64,000 nt of DNA from Planococcus sp. PAMC 21323. GTDB taxonomy: Bacteria > Bacillota > Bacilli > Bacillales_A > Planococcaceae. The notes below the pieces were generated by a model, which was given only the letters and a program-made list of their open reading frames with translations, searched no databases and was not told the DNA's origin. Position numbers and translations under genes: made by a program. Below are positions 35,355 to 45,182 of the stretch, piece after piece. Position 1 is the first letter of the stretch, and each line of letters begins with the position of its first letter. The stretch covers positions 496,001-560,000 of the forward strand of contig NZ_CP009129.1 in assembly GCF_000785555.1 (NCBI RefSeq), given 5' to 3'.

Positions 35355-36938
35355 ATGACAACTTCAGAAAAACAACGTCAGCAACAAGCTGAATTGCATA
35401 AGAAACTATGGACGATGGCCAATGACTTGCGCGGTCAAATGGAAGCGTATGATTTTAAAAACTATATACTCGGTCTTATTTTTTATCGTTATTTGTCAGA
35501 AAAGACAGAAGCGCGGATTGCGAAGTTATTAGAAGAAGACAATATTTCGTATGAAGATGCTTGGAAAGACGAAGAGTACCGCGAAGGATTGATCGAAACC
35601 TTGCTTGAGGAAATCGGCTTTGTCATCGAACCGGAATTCTTGTTTTCATCGATGGTAATGGAAATTCCAAAAGGCGATCAAGGGAAGTTTGACGTGGAAC
35701 TGTTGCATAAAGCGATTAAAGCAATTGAAGAATCGACTTTGGGAACAGATAGCCAACAAGACTTTGAACATCTTTTTGATGACATGGATTTAACGTCAAC
35801 AAAATTAGGACGTGACGTAAAATCGCGTTCAAAACTAATCGCGAAAATTATCTTAAGCATTAACGATATTCCGTTCTTACACGACGATGTAGACATTGAC
35901 GTATTGGGCGATGCTTATGAGTATTTGATTTCACAATTTGCGGCGAATGCTGGCAAAAAAGCAGGCGAGTTTTATACGCCGCAACAAGTATCGAAAATTC
36001 TGGCGAAAATCGTGACACATGAAAAGCCAGACTTAAAGAATGTGTACGATCCGACGTGTGGATCCGGATCACTAATGCTGCGTGTAGCTAAAGAATCAAA
36101 TGTACGCTTGTTTTATGGTCAAGAATTAACAACAACGACGTTTAACTTGGCGCGCATGAACATGCTGCTGCATGATTTGCGTTATACCGATTTCGATATT
36201 CAAAATGAAGATACGTTAGAAAATCCGAAGCATGTCGACATGCGTTTTGAAGCCGTTGTCGCAAACCCACCGTACTCCGCCAATTGGAGTGCAGACGCGA
36301 AATACTTAGACGATGAACGTTTTAGCGATTACGGTCGCCTGGCGCCAAAATCAAAAGCGGATTTCGCCTTTGTGCAGCATATGATTCATCAACTAGACGA
36401 TAACGGAACAATGGCCGTTGTGTTACCGCATGGTGTATTGTTCCGTGGTGGAGCAGAAGGAGTCATTCGTCAATTTCTGATCCAAGACAAAAATTATTTA
36501 GATGCAGTGATTGGCTTGCCAGCTAACGTGTTTTTCGGTACCTCTATCCCAACATGTGTTTTGGTTTTCAAAAAGACGCGCAAAGAAGATGCCAATGTTA
36601 TATTTATCGATGCATCAAATGAATTTGAAAAAGGCAAAAATCAAAACAACTTAACCGACGAAAACGTCGACAAGATTGTCGATACGTATAAATCGCGTGA
36701 AACAATTGAGCGTTATTCATACGCTGCGAGCTTGGAAGAAATTAAAGAAAGCGACTACAACTTAAATATCCCGCGCTACGTAGATACGTTTGTCGAAGAA
36801 GAGTCGGTAGATTTGGAAGCAGTACAAGTAAGATTGAAAGAAATTGATAAAGAAATTGAAGAAATTGATCGCGAGCTAGAAGAGTATTTTAAGGAATTGG
36901 GGGTTGGTTTAAGTGAACGTACCTCAGTTGAGATTTAG
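35355..36938 (+). CDS. hsdM: Type I restriction-modification, M subunit (adenine methyltransferase)
   Basis: A 527-residue N6-adenine methyltransferase. An N-terminal helical HsdM domain (about 5-150) is followed by the catalytic domain with SAM motif I VYDPTCGSGSL (about 228) and catalytic motif NPPY (about 303). The C-terminal coiled coil EIDKEIEEIDRELEEYFKEL contacts HsdS. AAAGGAGAA precedes the ATG. The end overlaps hsdS by about 26 bases. Confidence 0.95.
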   Translation: MTTSEKQRQQQAELHKKLWTMANDLRGQMEAYDFKNYILGLIFYRYLSEKTEARIAKLLEEDNISYEDAWKDEEYREGLIETLLEEIGFVIEPEFLFSSMVMEIPKGDQGKFDVELLHKAIKAIEESTLGTDSQQDFEHLFDDMDLTSTKLGRDVKSRSKLIAKIILSINDIPFLHDDVDIDVLGDAYEYLISQFAANAGKKAGEFYTPQQVSKILAKIVTHEKPDLKNVYDPTCGSGSLMLRVAKESNVRLFYGQELTTTTFNLARMNMLLHDLRYTDFDIQNEDTLENPKHVDMRFEAVVANPPYSANWSADAKYLDDERFSDYGRLAPKSKADFAFVQHMIHQLDDNGTMAVVLPHGVLFRGGAEGVIRQFLIQDKNYLDAVIGLPANVFFGTSIPTCVLVFKKTRKEDANVIFIDASNEFEKGKNQNNLTDENVDKIVDTYKSRETIERYSYAASLEEIKESDYNLNIPRYVDTFVEEESVDLEAVQVRLKEIDKEIEEIDRELEEYFKELGVGLSERTSVEI

Positions 36939-38139
36939 TGGGTTTGATGGGGATTGGGAGATTAAGAAAATTAAAGACTTTGCAACAGTAACTTCTAGCA
37001 AAAGGGTTTACCTAAATGATTATGTTACTAACGGAATTCCATTTTACAGAGGCAAAGAGATTACCGAATTGAAGTCGGGGAAAACTCCAGAGGATGTGCT
37101 ATACATTTCCAATGATAGATATGAAGAGTTTAAAACAAGGTTCGGGGCACCTGTCAAAGGAGATATTTTGATTACAGCGGTAGGTACAATTGGGAATAGT
37201 ATGTTGGTAGAGAATGATGTTGAATTTTATTTTAAAGATGGAAATTTAATTTGGTTAAGAGAAGTTAATCAAAACCCAAAATTTTTATTGTATGTCTTTT
37301 CAAATCCGGCTGGACATAAAAAATTACTTGATTCTGCTAGTGGTTCCAATCAAAAAGCACTTACTATCGTTGGCTTAAATAAGTTGGAGTATAAGGTGCC
37401 AAAAATTGAAGAACAAAATAAAATTGCTTCTTTTTTCTCGTTGATTGATCAAAAGGTCCAAAAACAACAAGAAAAAATTGAGAAACTAGAACAATTTAAA
37501 AAAGGCATGATGCAGAAGGTTTTCTCGCAGGAGTTGCGGTTTAAGGATGAAGATGGTGGGGAGTTTGGGGAGTGGGAAGCAAAGCAATTAAAAGAATTTG
37601 CAACTAAAACAGTTAAAAAGAATAAAGACATGAAAGTTACGAATGTAATTTCTAACTCAGCCAAACAAGGGTTAATCTCTCAGAGGAGTTACTTTAAAAA
37701 AGATATTGCTAATGAGCTTAACATTGACGGTTACTATGTAATTTCTAAAGGGGATTTTGTATATAATCCTCGAATATCTAGTGAATCGCCATATGGACCG
37801 GTTCACTTTTACGAACTAGAAGAGGATGGAATTGTTTCCCCACTATATCTTTGTTTTAAAACAAAAAATATTAATTCTAAATTTCTAAAGTATTTCTTTA
37901 TGAGTTCTCAGTGGTATAAGCATATATATACTCATGGAGATAGTGGAGCAAGGCATGATCGTGTAAGCATTAAAGACGCTGCTTTCTTTGAAATGAAAAT
38001 TGCTATGCCTAGTATGGTTGAACAAGAAAAAATAAGTGGTGTATTAGATGTATTGTATCTAAAAATTGAAAAAGAAAAAGAGAAGTTGAGGGTTTTGGAG
38101 GAGCAGAAGAGAGGGTTTATGCGTGGGATGTTTGTGTAA
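36913..38139 (+). CDS. hsdS: Type I restriction-modification, specificity subunit
   Basis: A 408-residue HsdS with two target-recognition domains (about 5-150 and 205-350), each followed by a conserved helical spacer (EQNKIASFFSLIDQKVQKQQ and EQEKISGVLDVLYLKIEKEK). GTG start with a GGAATTGGGGG purine tract about 10 nt upstream, inside the hsdM end. Both TRDs are AT-rich compared with hsdM, as usual for rapidly exchanged recognition domains. The target sequence cannot be predicted here. Confidence 0.93.
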   Translation: MNVPQLRFSGFDGDWEIKKIKDFATVTSSKRVYLNDYVTNGIPFYRGKEITELKSGKTPEDVLYISNDRYEEFKTRFGAPVKGDILITAVGTIGNSMLVENDVEFYFKDGNLIWLREVNQNPKFLLYVFSNPAGHKKLLDSASGSNQKALTIVGLNKLEYKVPKIEEQNKIASFFSLIDQKVQKQQEKIEKLEQFKKGMMQKVFSQELRFKDEDGGEFGEWEAKQLKEFATKTVKKNKDMKVTNVISNSAKQGLISQRSYFKKDIANELNIDGYYVISKGDFVYNPRISSESPYGPVHFYELEEDGIVSPLYLCFKTKNINSKFLKYFFMSSQWYKHIYTHGDSGARHDRVSIKDAAFFEMKIAMPSMVEQEKISGVLDVLYLKIEKEKEKLRVLEEQKRGFMRGMFV

Positions 38140-38169
38140 GAAAAATAGCCAAAAAGAGGGGTGGGGGAA

Positions 38170-39357
38170 ATGGAGTTTAGTATTTATAGGCAATTAACCC
38201 GTAAGATAGATTTGATTCAGTATCTTATAGAAAAAGGGCTGCAAAGAGTTGGAAATACTCAAATTCATACAAGCACTTTAATAATTGAGAATGAAAAAGT
38301 GGAAAAAGAAGTTATTTTAGATTTCTTTTTTAAGTTGGATACAGAAGAAATCGAAATCAACTGGGCTAATTATTGGAGTAATTTTTTTGATGGCGCTAAT
38401 ATTCGGGAGAAAACAATAGAGTCCGCTTATGGAATAATTATTTTTGACATAGAAGGCAGTATATTCACAATATCCCTTGGTAGAGGTCATAGTTTAGCAA
38501 ATAATTTTGCTGATTATGATTTTGGTTTTGACATGGCAGAAATATTGCATGACACAGAGACTGTTGAAGTGAAATCATCAAAATTTTTTAAACAAACTAA
38601 AAGTAAATCTCTAACTCAATATAATGCAAATTCATATGTTACATCTGAAATCGGTGAAAGCAACGAATTGTTAATTAGTAAAATTAAGCTAGCAGAGAAA
38701 TATTCTGGATTTCATTTATACTCATACAGAAAAAAAGCTAAATTCGGTACAGCAATTAAAATAGAGGTAGATTCCTATATACCTTCCGTAATGATTGATG
38801 TAGTACACGAAATTAGTTACTTATTTTCTCATGAAGATAAATCCGGGGATCTCCCGAGAATGATTTTTTTAAAAAATATTGACGACAATCAGTATAAAAT
38901 TTCCGATTTAAATGATAGCCTTTTAAGCTCTTTAAAAAGTGAAACATCTAAGGTCAATCTTTCATATTATATTGAAGACGGTGGAGATATACTGTTTAAC
39001 CCTATGGATAACGAAGAAATTGAAATTGTTTACAATCGCTATACATATCCACTTCCATCATATTCAATAGATGCATTGAGTCAATTAATAAATGACATAG
39101 AGTGCACTGACATTACTAAGGTATCTATTAGAACGATATCAGATAGAAGTAACTCTAAACCACTAATAAAATTATTGGACTATGGTGTTGAATATCAGCG
39201 GAAAGATTTCTACTTGTATAAAGGAAGATGGGCAAGTTTTAATAAATCTTATATAGAATATATTGAACGAGAAATAAACAAAGTAAATGATTGTGTGGTT
39301 CTAATGGAAGAATACAACTTAACAGAAGAAATTTTAAGAGTGGGAAGAGACTTTCAG
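38170..39357 (+). pseudogene. DUF6119/TIGR04141-type gene, 5' part, interrupted by IS256-family element
   Basis: The 5' part of a gene cut by an insertion sequence. ATG 38170 lies 9 nt after AAGAGGGG; the GTG at 38161 touches that site. About 396 residues are encoded before the insertion, with FGFDMAEILHD and a following KSSKFFKQTKSK block that resemble the sporadically distributed TIGR04141/DUF6119 family. The present frame runs a few codons into the insertion sequence and stops at 39381. It follows hsdS by 30 bases and was probably the fourth gene of the restriction operon. Family function is not known to me. Confidence 0.75.
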
Positions 39358-40698
39358 GAGAGCGTCAAGAATTATGTGTAAATAAGTAAATCCTTTTCTT
39401 GTATGTATATCCATTAAGATTGCTTGAACATCTCAGCCAGCTCTGCACGGGCTTGATCGAATCCGATATGGCAACGGGTGGAGAATTTCTGGTTATAGAT
39501 TTCAAATTGGGAAACCAAGAAGCGATCTAAGGAATCTTCGTTCGGAAATTGCTCCTTGCGTTTGCTGTATTTCTTTACGTTCTTGTTGAACGATTCGATC
39601 AGGTTCGTCGAATAGATGCTTCGCCAAATGGATTTTGGGAAACTGTAGAAGGTGAAAATATAGGGATTCGCTTCCAACGATTTCGTCACTTTGGGATAGG
39701 CCGTTTTCCATTTATCGACAAAGACTTTCAACGCTTTTTCACCCAGTTCCCGGTTCTCTGCCCGATAGACCGATTTGAAATCATCAAGAATTTCCTTGCG
39801 ATTGGTGACGCGAACTTTGTGTCGGATACCACGCGACAGGTGGACGCAGCACGCCTGATATTGAGCATCGGGAAAGACCGAAAAGATGCGATCAGTGATG
39901 CCTTTCAAGCCGTCGGAGATAAACAAAAGCACCTCTTCGACACCGCGCTCTTTCAAGTCCAACAGGACTTCTTCCCAAACGAATGCGGATTCCGTAGGGG
40001 CCACTGTATAGGCCAACACTTCTTTTGAGCCGTCCTCTCGGATGCCAACAGTAATATAGACAGCTTCCTTCGAGACCGTGTCGCGCTTGAGAGAAATGTA
40101 AGTTGCATCGAGATAGACGCAAGCATAGCGCTGATCTAATGGACGAGATTTAAACGCTTCGACCTGTTCGCTCATCACTTTCGTCATATTAGAAATGGTT
40201 TGTGGCGTGTAATGATGACCGTACATCTTCTCGATCAAATCCGATATTTCGGACATCGTCACGCCTTTTTGGAACATATGAATAACGAAGGCTTCCAGCG
40301 TATCGTTTGAGCGCTTGTACGGAGCGACCGTCTGTTGGTTGAATTCGCCGTTCCGGTCCCGTGGCATCGAAAGCTCCAAATCCCCATACTCCGTATGGAG
40401 TGTCCGCGTGTAGACACCGTTGCGTGAGTTGCCGGAATTGAAACCGATGCGGTCGTATTTTTCGTAATCCAGGAAAGCTGTAAGTTCTGTTTGGAGGAGC
40501 GTATTGACCGCCGTCTCCAGGTGCTTACGGAAAACTTCGGAGATGTCTTCTTTTTTTACTAGAGCTTGCATAATATCTGTTGTAAACTGAGTCATAGGGA
40601 AGGCCTCTTTTCTGTGAATTGGTTGTGGTGACTTAATTCTACAAGAAAAGGTCTTCCTTTTTCTATTTATTCATTTACACAAGATATTTTACGCTCTC
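39358..40698 (-). mobile_element. IS256-family insertion sequence, copy 1
   Basis: 1341 bp. Left end GAGAGCGTCAAGAATT and right end (read inwards) GAGAGCGTAAAATATC share GAGAGCGT and an inner TGTGTAAAT block, forming about 26-bp imperfect inverted repeats. The 8-bp target duplication ACTTTCAG lies at 39350-39357 and 40699-40706. The copy at 61128-62468 has the same length and encodes an identical transposase. Confidence 0.95.
39414..40595 (-). CDS. IS256-family transposase
   Basis: A 393-residue mutator-type transposase with the DDE triad in the usual contexts: YLDATYIS, FISDGLKG and STNLIESFNKNVKK. CxxH-type ACCVHLSRG is typical of the family. Full length and apparently active, because an identical copy lies 22 kb away. 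Confidence 0.95.
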   Translation of the reverse strand: MTQFTTDIMQALVKKEDISEVFRKHLETAVNTLLQTELTAFLDYEKYDRIGFNSGNSRNGVYTRTLHTEYGDLELSMPRDRNGEFNQQTVAPYKRSNDTLEAFVIHMFQKGVTMSEISDLIEKMYGHHYTPQTISNMTKVMSEQVEAFKSRPLDQRYACVYLDATYISLKRDTVSKEAVYITVGIREDGSKEVLAYTVAPTESAFVWEEVLLDLKERGVEEVLLFISDGLKGITDRIFSVFPDAQYQACCVHLSRGIRHKVRVTNRKEILDDFKSVYRAENRELGEKALKVFVDKWKTAYPKVTKSLEANPYIFTFYSFPKSIWRSIYSTNLIESFNKNVKKYSKRKEQFPNEDSLDRFLVSQFEIYNQKFSTRCHIGFDQARAELAEMFKQS

Positions 40699-40706
40699 AC
40701 TTTCAG

Positions 40707-41195
40707 CTTTCTGATACAGATAAGTATGATCAAGTAACTTATGCTGAATATCCTTATAATGTGTATTTGGAAAACATATACAATTACAAACTTTTAGATA
40801 GAAGGAATGATCACAACTTATTTAAGAGTGTGGAATTTGCCGATCTCTATAATGATGAAGAATTGTCTTTAATTCATGTAAAGATAGGAAGCACCCCTGA
40901 AATAAGGTATTGCATTCAACAATCGCTTCATAGCACTGAGATTTTTAATACACAGAGCAATGTATTAGAAGTATATGGCATTCAGAGTATAAAAAAAATA
41001 AGTATGCTACTAGTTATTGGATCCCGAAATATGTTTTTACCCAATGGAAGCTTTGATTTCGGAAAAAATAATTCAATATACTTAAAAATAGAAATTATTG
41101 AATGGCTCACGAAAGTTCGTAGTTTAGGATATGTGCCTGAAGTAATCATTTGTAAAGATATACGAGGAACAGAAGTAAGTCCCGGTAAACGATAA
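40707..41195 (+). pseudogene. DUF6119/TIGR04141-type gene, 3' part
   Basis: Joining base 39357 to base 40707 keeps the reading frame without any stop. The last 162 residues include LLDRRN, VEFADLYN and LSLIHVKIGSTPEIRYCIQQSLHS, which match the C-terminal FcDLL...liHVK..gSs.LSHLf pattern I recall for the family. The restored product is 561 codons from the upstream GTG or 558 from ATG 38170. Confidence 0.75.
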
Positions 41196-41225
41196 TATTC
41201 AGCATACGTCAAATTAATTTTAAAT

Positions 41226-41300
41226 TGCGCCACTGTGTAAAACAATACTAATCGATTTCGATAATTTACTTCAATTTACACTTTGTACATAGCCACACCT
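41226..41300 (+). repeat. CR element copy 0 (left half)
   Basis: Degenerate left half: GCGCCACTGTGTAAAACAAT, then CGATAATTTACTTCAATTTA and AGCCACACC. This is the first trace of the region-3 repeat (called CR element here); none is seen left of it. Confidence 0.6.
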
Positions 41301-41312
41301 TCTCGAAAAAAT

Positions 41313-41358
41313 GCGCCCCTGGGAAAGAAACAATTCTAAATGATTCTGACAATACACG
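41313..41358 (+). repeat. CR element copy 1 (left fragment)
   Basis: GCGCCCCTGGGAAAGAAACA and the GACAATACACGACAATT core, then broken off; the next copy starts 15 bases on. Confidence 0.75.
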
Positions 41359-41373
41359 ACAATTCGAAAAAAC

Positions 41374-41494
41374 GCGTCCCTGTGTAAAAAAATATTCTAA
41401 ACGATTCTGACAATACATGACAATTTATAATCCATACATTTCCATACTCGATGCATCAACATTTCGAGTGTGGTTTTTCGATTTTATTCATTCG
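41374..41494 (+). repeat. CR element copy 2, right end lost to IS21 relic
   Basis: Complete through the hairpin: stem ACTCGA / TCGAGT with T-run. It then runs into TGTCAACGCCGGTTT, an IS21-type end, in place of the expected right arm. Confidence 0.8.
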
Positions 41495-41926
41495 TGTCAA
41501 CGCCGGTTTAAATTCCCCCATTATAGCCGGAATAAAATTCCCCACTTTTGCTACTATGCAGGTGGGGTAGCCGGATAAATTCTGGCTTTTTTCTTTTCCT
41601 TCAGGCGATAGGAATCACCTTTGATGTTAAATGTCACTGAGTGGTGCAGTAGGCGGTCGAGAATGGCTGTAGCTAGGACATCATCTCCAAAGACCTTTCC
41701 CCATTCGATAAACGATTTGTTCGAGGTTAGAATCATCGCGCCGTGCTCATATCTCTTCGAGATGACTTGGAAAAATATATTCGCTGAGAACTCGTCGAAA
41801 GGAAAGTAGCCGACCTCGTCCAACACGATCAAATCCGGCCGTGTCCATTTCTTGATGAGGCGGGAGACCGTCCCTTTGGCCTCCGCCTTGTGACACTCCG
41901 CGACCAGATCGGCTGCGGTAAGGACA
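41495..41926 (-). pseudogene. IS21-family istB fragment with IS end
   Basis: The C-terminal ~120 residues of an IstB-like AAA ATPase: IVLDEVGYFPFDEFSANIFF (Walker B), MILTSNKSFIEWGKVFGDD and DRLLHHSVTFNIKGDSYRLK. The N-terminal half, with Walker A, is missing; its place is taken by CR element copy 3. The left side holds the IS21 terminal sequence GTCAACGCCGG. Not functional. Confidence 0.85.
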
Positions 41927-41930
41927 AATC

Positions 41931-42110
41931 GCGCCCCTGTGAAAGAAACAATTCTAAAAGATTCTGACAATACACGACAATTTATACTTCATACATTGCC
42001 ACACCTGTAGTATCAACACTGCGGGTGTGGTTTTTCTGCTTTATTCATTCGTATGAATTGTGTGGGAATTGTACGGAACACAGGGGATATTTGGGAACTG
42101 CTGGAAACGC
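41931..42110 (+). repeat. CR element copy 3 (complete), inserted in istB
   Basis: Begins GCGCCCCTGTGAAAGAAACA at the broken istB end, carries core and hairpin (CACACCTG / CGGGTGTG) with T-run, and ends with AATTGTACGGAACACAGGGG followed by TTTGGGAACTGCTGGAA. Confidence 0.85.
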
Positions 42111-42236
42111 TTTTTAAAATACCTTAGTTACGAAAAGCTCTTTTTTATTCAGCAGAAACAAAACCCCATCCCTAAAATCCTCTGCTAAATACTCCCTCTT
42201 AATGATAAACTGAAAAGAAAGATAACAATCAAAACG

Positions 42237-42607
42237 AGCATGGTATAGAGGATATAATAGCGTACTCACTAGAAACAATTGCACTGCTCGAACATTTCAA
42301 AGAATTCGCACGTCTGCATCAGAAGTTTCGTCAATTCAACCCGTTGAAAGTCCTGCGGGTTGATCAGTTTGAAATTCGCCATTCGAATATTTTGGCATGG
42401 TTGCTGAATCCGAATGAGATGCATTAGTTGGCGGGCTTCTTTTTAAAGAAGTTACTGACACGGCTTGTAACCCGTGCGGAAAATGAAGAAAGAGCGGAAG
42501 GAATTGACTATCTTTCGTTTCTGCATAGTTCGTTCCACGACGGCGAAGTGATGCGGGAAGTGAATACACATACGAAACGTTTGATCGATTTGCTGGTTAA
42601 GGTATAA
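42237..42607 (+). pseudogene. PD-(D/E)XK-superfamily nuclease remnant
   Basis: An open frame read through one TAG (42426-42428) gives QFNPLKVLRVDQFEIRHSN, ILAWLLNPNEMH, stop, LAGFFLKKLLTRL, then FHDGEVMREVNTHTKRLIDL. This matches the N-terminal HSNILAWLLDP and later E...R.IDLLV pattern of PDDEXK_4-type nucleases. The C-terminal half is lost. A second fragment lies at 51546. Confidence 0.7.
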
Positions 42608-42613
42608 AGCAAA

Positions 42614-42640
42614 ATTATAAATTGTAGCGCTCCCTAGGAT
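42614..42640 (+). repeat. CR element right-end fragment
   Basis: TATAAATTGTAGCGCTCCCT matches only the right arm. The rest of 42641-42880 is AT-rich. It contains AAAGGAGG before a 4-codon frame at 42787, which looks like the start signals of a lost gene. Confidence 0.45.
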
Positions 42641-42885
42641 GAAGTGTTTAAATTGTCCAACTCCAAGGGAAACGAAATAATTATATGCGTTCTAAATTTG
42701 TGTTTGTATTTAATGTAATAAGCATATATTTATAAAAGGTACTGAAAAAATTGAAATATGCGAGAAGAAAAGAAAGGAGGTTTAATATGATGGAGAATTA
42801 AGATTTTAGTTTTAAAAAAGAAATGAAAGTACGTTTAGGTATTGTCATTTCAAAATATAAGAACAAAAAATGTGATAATTGTCAC

Positions 42886-43096
42886 TGCCGGTGATAAAAT
42901 ACCCAATAACGCCGTTTTAAAATTCCCCAATTATCAAGGATAATCGACACATACCACGTTGTAGAGGAGTATGTGTCGATGTTGAAAACGGAGGAATTTT
43001 TTATGATTCGGGAACTACACCAAAAAGGGTGGTCATTAACGGCGATCGCCAAAGAGACCGGCTTTGACCGGAAAACCATACGGAAATACATAAATG
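42886..43096 (+). pseudogene. IS21-family left end with istA N-terminal fragment (first)
   Basis: An IS21-type end (GTCACTGCCGG) is followed, from ATG 42979, by about 39 residues of an IstA HTH: MLKTEEFFMIRELHQKGWSL then TAIAKETGFDRKTIRKYIN. The frame then leaves the family. GGAGG-like start signals are not evident. Confidence 0.7.
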
Positions 43097-43185
43097 TAAA
43101 CGCTAATATAAAAGTTGACCACCTTTATCATGTTTCCCGTATCATTATGTTTGTCTAGAACAAGCATGATTCGGGAGGAAAAGGA

Positions 43186-43503
43186 ATGATAAAGATGGCT
43201 AATATTGAGCTTATCAGAAAACTTCATTATGTGGAAAAAAGATCAATCCGGCAATTATCAAAAGACTTGGGGTATTCACGACAGACGATCCGGAAAGCAT
43301 TAGAACAGAACGAGATCCCTCGCTATACCCGAACGGCTCCCATCAAAAGGCCAGCTATCGATGCCGTCAAACCCTTGATTCTGCAATGGATGCAGGAAGA
43401 TCAAACAGCTCCTTTGAAGCAGCGACATTCAGCTGCACAAATCTATCGCCGCCTTGTGAACGAATACAAATTCACCGGTGGTGAATCGACGGTCCGTAGA
43501 AAA
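43186..43503 (+). pseudogene. IS21-family istA N-terminal fragment (second), cut by CR element 4
   Basis: About 106 residues of a different IstA: HTH SIRQLSKDLGYSRQTIRKAL, then KPLILQWMQEDQTAPLKQRH and SAAQIYRRLVNEYKFTGGES. The frame ends exactly where CR element copy 4 begins (43504), so the repeat removed the rest of the transposase. Confidence 0.85.
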
Positions 43504-43680
43504 TCACGCCCCTGTGTAAGAAACTATTCTAAACGATTCTGACAATACACGACAATTTATAATCCATACATTTCCACACTCGATGCATCAACATTTCGAG
43601 TGTGGTTTTTCTTTTTTATTCATTCGTATAAATTGTGTTTGAATTGTTTGCAACACAGGGAGCAATTGGGGAATACTGGA
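43504..43680 (+). repeat. CR element copy 4 (complete)
   Basis: Left end ACGCCCCTGTGTAAGAAAC; hairpin CCACACTCGA / TCGAGTGTGG with T-run; right end TGTTTGCAACACAGGGAGC then TTGGGGAATACTGGAA. Confidence 0.88.
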
Positions 43681-43730
43681 ATTGGGAAACTTATCTTACT
43701 AACTCTTATTTGCAAATATATTTAATGAAT

Positions 43731-43877
43731 CGCGTCCCAGGGAAAGAAACATTTCTAAACGATTCGGAAAATACGCTACAATTTATATCACATACATTGC
43801 TGCACCCGCTGCTTCTATGTTGAAGGTGCAGCTTTTTCATATTATTCATCTATATGAATTGTTTGCGACACAAGGAG
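43731..43877 (+). repeat. CR element copy 5
   Basis: Left end CGCGTCCCAGGGAAAGAAAC; hairpin TGCACC / GGTGCA with T-run; right end GTTTGCGACACAAGGAGC. Between copies 4 and 5 there are only about 50 bases and no gene. Confidence 0.82.
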
Positions 43878-44070
43878 CTATCACCTAATAAATTTAAGCA
43901 ATTTAAACAAGTAATTTCCAGCTATCAGGGAGATTGCTTTTTTCATATTTCATTTTAGTTGAATTTTATGGAAGTTAAATATATGAATATTTCAGAATAA
44001 ATGATACTATTTACTTATATTTATTTAAGGGTACATTTACTCGCAGTGAAAAAAAGTAGGGGGAACGGAT

Positions 44071-44319
44071 ATGCGGAAATCGACCGCTCGAGAAGAAATT
44101 CTTTCAGCAGTGAAAATCATTACTAAAGAACGGGGTGAAGAGCATTTTAGTTTAAGTGAAGTACTGGAGTATATGAAAAGCAAAGAGACTACTTATAAAG
44201 CAAGTACCATTAGAACACATATTACTTCAAAGTGCTGCACCAATGCTCCTAATCATCATGGAACAGTATTTAATGATTATGAAAGAATCGGGAAAGGATT
44301 GTATCGCCTGATCCATTGA
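44071..44319 (+). CDS. Small winged-helix-like protein
   Basis: An 82-residue protein: REEILSAVKIITKERGEEHF, then SLSEVLEYMKSKETTYKAST, then IRTHITSKCCTNAPNHHGTV and a final ERIGKGLYRLI. The arrangement (helix, helix with T-Y-x-x-S-T-I-R-T-H, two Cys, short wing) suggests a small winged-helix domain of the DUF7669 type, often found beside nucleases. AGGGGGAACGG precedes the ATG. It is the first gene of the cluster to 46212 and may regulate it. Confidence 0.55.
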   Translation: MRKSTAREEILSAVKIITKERGEEHFSLSEVLEYMKSKETTYKASTIRTHITSKCCTNAPNHHGTVFNDYERIGKGLYRLIH

Positions 44320-44396
44320 GTTATACCCATTATGAGTTTTGAATTAAAATTTAATCTCCTTTCCTATCATATTTTATTCTGAAAGAAGTGGTGTCG

Positions 44397-45182
44397 ATGA
44401 TCAGTGAAATCAAAGGAAAGATTTCAAGTACTGGAAGTAATTTAAGCGATCGGCTCGAAGATAAGTTAACTGGCGATTTTTTTGGAGCACTTCGCTATCT
44501 CCCTTTTGAGCAAGGGCTTAAAGGAATATTGGAACAAGCGGAAATTGCCGAATCAGAAGAAAGAACGGCTTGGATGAAGTTTCTGAATGAGGAGTCAGGA
44601 TTTAAGCACAGTTACAACTTCTGGCCGCAGCATTCGAAGGGAGAAATTGATTTATTGCTTGAATTTGAAGACACTCTGGTAGGCATTGAAGTGAAGTATA
44701 AGAGCGGAATTTCCTCGGAGGATGAAGGAGAGATTGTCAGTTACGATAAAAGTCTTCACCAGCTCTCAAAATACTCACATATGATAGAGGAACTGGCCAA
44801 TAAGAAGCAAGCTTTCTTAATTTTTTTGGCTCCGTTTTCAATTCAAAATAGTGTTCAACAGCAGGTAGGAATTGATTTTAATATATCTTCTTCAGTAGGA
44901 CTCGGCTTTGTTAATTGGGAAGACATACATACTAAACTGGTACGAATGAGCAGAGTTGCCTTATCTGGAACCCAGGAATATATTCTTTCAGATGTTCAAG
45001 AATTATTAGAAGTAAAAGGGCTAAAAAGATTTAGTGGATTTGCAAACCTATTGGAAGAAGATCCAATTCTTTACACGCCCTATTTATTTGATGATTTGAG
45101 TAATTCGGTGAAGACGTCATGGACTTGGCCGGACTTAAAAGTAGAGAAGGAGAATATAGCATATGTCTATTACAAAAAATAA
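44397..45182 (+). CDS. PD-(D/E)XK nuclease-like protein
   Basis: A 261-residue protein whose centre has GEIDLLLEFEDTLVGIEVKY, the Asp...Glu-x-Lys core of PD-(D/E)XK nucleases (about residues 82-101), followed by a helix-rich C-terminal half. ATG 44397 or GTG 44388 can start it; GAAAGAAGTGG lies upstream. The last 20 bases overlap the next gene, so they are coupled. The nuclease, two unknown proteins and the small helix-turn-helix-like protein together look like a compact defence or restriction-like unit. Confidence 0.7.
   Translation: MISEIKGKISSTGSNLSDRLEDKLTGDFFGALRYLPFEQGLKGILEQAEIAESEERTAWMKFLNEESGFKHSYNFWPQHSKGEIDLLLEFEDTLVGIEVKYKSGISSEDEGEIVSYDKSLHQLSKYSHMIEELANKKQAFLIFLAPFSIQNSVQQQVGIDFNISSSVGLGFVNWEDIHTKLVRMSRVALSGTQEYILSDVQELLEVKGLKRFSGFANLLEEDPILYTPYLFDDLSNSVKTSWTWPDLKVEKENIAYVYYKK

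Noticed and set aside
39549..40122. Plus- and minus-strand frames inside the IS256 element
   Set aside because: Shadows of the transposase gene; the same frames recur at the second copy.
43635..43823. 62-codon frame between CR copies 4 and 5
   Set aside because: Consists mostly of repeat sequence and has no start signals.
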